A stretch of 11,764 nt of DNA from assembly GCA_013139905.1 (NCBI GenBank), contig WSZW01000128.1:1-11764 (forward strand), written 5' to 3'. A model generated the notes under the pieces. The model made no database searches. It saw nothing but the letters and a program-made list of their open reading frames with translations, and was not told the DNA's origin. The DNA is from an archaeon (GTDB lineage Archaea > EX4484-52 > B79-G9). Positions 10,865-11,764 of this stretch are shown piece after piece. How positions within the stretch are numbered: the stretch's first letter is position 1; every line of letters begins with the position of its first letter. The translations under genes were made by a program, and so were the position numbers.

Positions 10865-11764
10865 TTATCCGAAAAGTGCACCTAAACCTGCAGCTGCATC
10901 TTCTTCCTTTTTCTCTTCCTTTGGTTCCTCTTTTTTATCCGAGCTTTTATCATCTGTTGTAGTTGTGGATGCGGCAACAACTTCTACATTTCCTCTTGCA
11001 TCTGCAGGTAATGCGGATGCAATTGAATTAAGTTGTGCCTGTGCTTTTTGGATAAACATATCAACTGTTTTTTTAGATATTACACCTGCATTTAATGCCA
11101 AATTTAAAGCAGTCATTTGTGCTTCTGTAATTTTTAACGGTGCAATTTTATCTGTTAAATAGTTTACATTGTATGCTAAGTTGAATGATTTCGTAAAGCA
11201 ATCCATGATATTGTTTTCGTATTCCTTATCATCTACTGCAAGTACGCTTTTATCGAATAATAATCCATTTTCCCATGCACCAATTAGATTTATTCCAATT
11301 TCCATCGGTTTAATATCTAATTTTGAAAGAACATCTGCAACAATAGCTGTTATTGTAGCACCTTGTTTTGCAACAACTTTGTCTTCCATAACTTTAATGG
11401 TTTGACCTTGTATGGATGCTTTTAATCCCGCTTTTTGTAAGTCTGCAATTGCAGGTCCCGGTGGTAATCCAGTATCTCCTGCAGGAACAACCAAATCATA
11501 AGGTGCAATATCACCTGCTTTTGCAAGTGCCGGAGATTTGTTTTTATCTAATGTTTTATATACTTTAAAAGGATTTTCGTTTGTTATTATGACTGCAGGT
11601 ATTCTGGGGTTATAGTTCATAAGATCTTTAATATTTTTATTGCCAGATTTATCTAATGCTCGCTCAAGAACTCTTTTTTTAGTCATCTTAAACATACCAT
11701 TTTTTTTCACAACTGTCTTTATAGAAAGAAGCGTTGCTGCGGGTAAATCATGAAGGTCGACCAT
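10865..11764 (-). CDS. rpl10: Ribosomal protein L10 (archaeal P0/uL10), N-terminus beyond window
   Basis: The base of the ribosomal stalk: it binds 23S rRNA with its N-terminal domain and carries L12 dimers on C-terminal helices. The 299 codons seen start inside the first domain (VDLHDLPAATLLSIKTVVKK, then MTKKRVLERAL), because archaeal L10 has about 20-30 residues before this. The window's terminal ATG is therefore probably an internal Met. The archaeal insertion domain (PAGDTGLPPGPAIADLQKAGLK, QGQTIKVMEDKVVAKQG) and the helical L12-binding part are present. The tail DKSSDKKEEPKEEKKEEDAAAGLGALFG binds factors. The gene precedes L12 by 67 bp with no terminator seen between them, so the two are co-transcribed, probably with upstream ribosomal genes outside the window. 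Confidence 0.96.
   Translation of the reverse strand: MVDLHDLPAATLLSIKTVVKKNGMFKMTKKRVLERALDKSGNKNIKDLMNYNPRIPAVIITNENPFKVYKTLDKNKSPALAKAGDIAPYDLVVPAGDTGLPPGPAIADLQKAGLKASIQGQTIKVMEDKVVAKQGATITAIVADVLSKLDIKPMEIGINLIGAWENGLLFDKSVLAVDDKEYENNIMDCFTKSFNLAYNVNYLTDKIAPLKITEAQMTALNLALNAGVISKKTVDMFIQKAQAQLNSIASALPADARGNVEVVAASTTTTDDKSSDKKEEPKEEKKEEDAAAGLGALFG
10868..10921 (-). repeat. 54-bp near-identical 3' end, L10 copy
   Basis: Partner of the repeat at 10501-10554, in the same orientation, offset by 367 bp. Differences fall at only three positions. Confidence 0.8.

Noticed and set aside
10851..11162. Plus-strand frame opposite the 3' end of L10
   Set aside because: It is the complement of the L10 coding sequence; Ser/Ala-rich composition reflects reading Lys/Glu/Ala codons backwards.

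Overview
The window looks like part of an AT-rich archaeal genome. The gene content is archaeal throughout: ribosomal protein L10 (uL10/P0) followed by the acidic stalk protein L12/P1, both ending in the shared acidic tail -AGLGALFG; a Pth2-type peptidyl-tRNA hydrolase; TATA-box promoters placed about 26-29 bp before start codons, as for leaderless transcripts; and a tRNA with a bulge-helix-bulge intron. Small membrane proteins, short winged-helix regulators and low GC suggest a DPANN-type lineage such as Woesearchaeota or a relative. That placement is an inference; no 16S rRNA is present.

Layout. (1) 1-2560, minus strand: an operon-like run of a membrane protein with a CDP-alcohol-phosphotransferase-like outline, Pth2, a membrane GT2 glycosyltransferase, and a single-TM protein cut by the window edge and coupled to the glycosyltransferase by an ATGA overlap. 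(2) 2582-3851: very AT-rich, palindrome-rich DNA around one small winged-helix gene that is clearly richer in GC than its surroundings, with two matching dyads (GGGANGAANTTCCC) on either side. (3) 3852-5403, minus strand: a second winged-helix regulator, a conserved archaeal protein of unknown function, a DUF5658-like three-TM protein and a tail-anchored-type small protein, with a strong RNA stem-loop between two of them. (4) 5586-6675, plus strand: a two-gene MNT/HEPN toxin-antitoxin-type module. The first gene carries its own winged-helix DNA-binding domain, and its promoter holds four half-sites alternating in orientation every 10 bp. (5) 6676-7121: structured gene-free DNA, then tRNA-Gln(CTG) on the minus strand with a 32-nt intron in its T-loop. 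One symmetric TATA box serves both the tRNA and the next gene. (6) 7142-8550, plus strand: an ATP-cone/Mrr-type nuclease fusion and a closely linked membrane-anchored protein. (7) 8547-9899, minus strand: a phytoene-desaturase-like FAD oxidoreductase whose stop overlaps the preceding gene tail to tail and whose start appears to be a non-canonical ATA or ATT codon. (8) 10128-10331: a lysine/alanine/proline-rich histone-H1-like protein. (9) 10425-11764, minus strand: L10 (N-terminus beyond the edge), L12 and a terminator.

Most unusual points: the T-loop tRNA intron together with C33 in the anticodon loop, the helically phased operator of the MNT/HEPN module, the SD-positioned AUA/AUU starts, the shared TATA box, and the GC-shifted regulator island with paired dyads.
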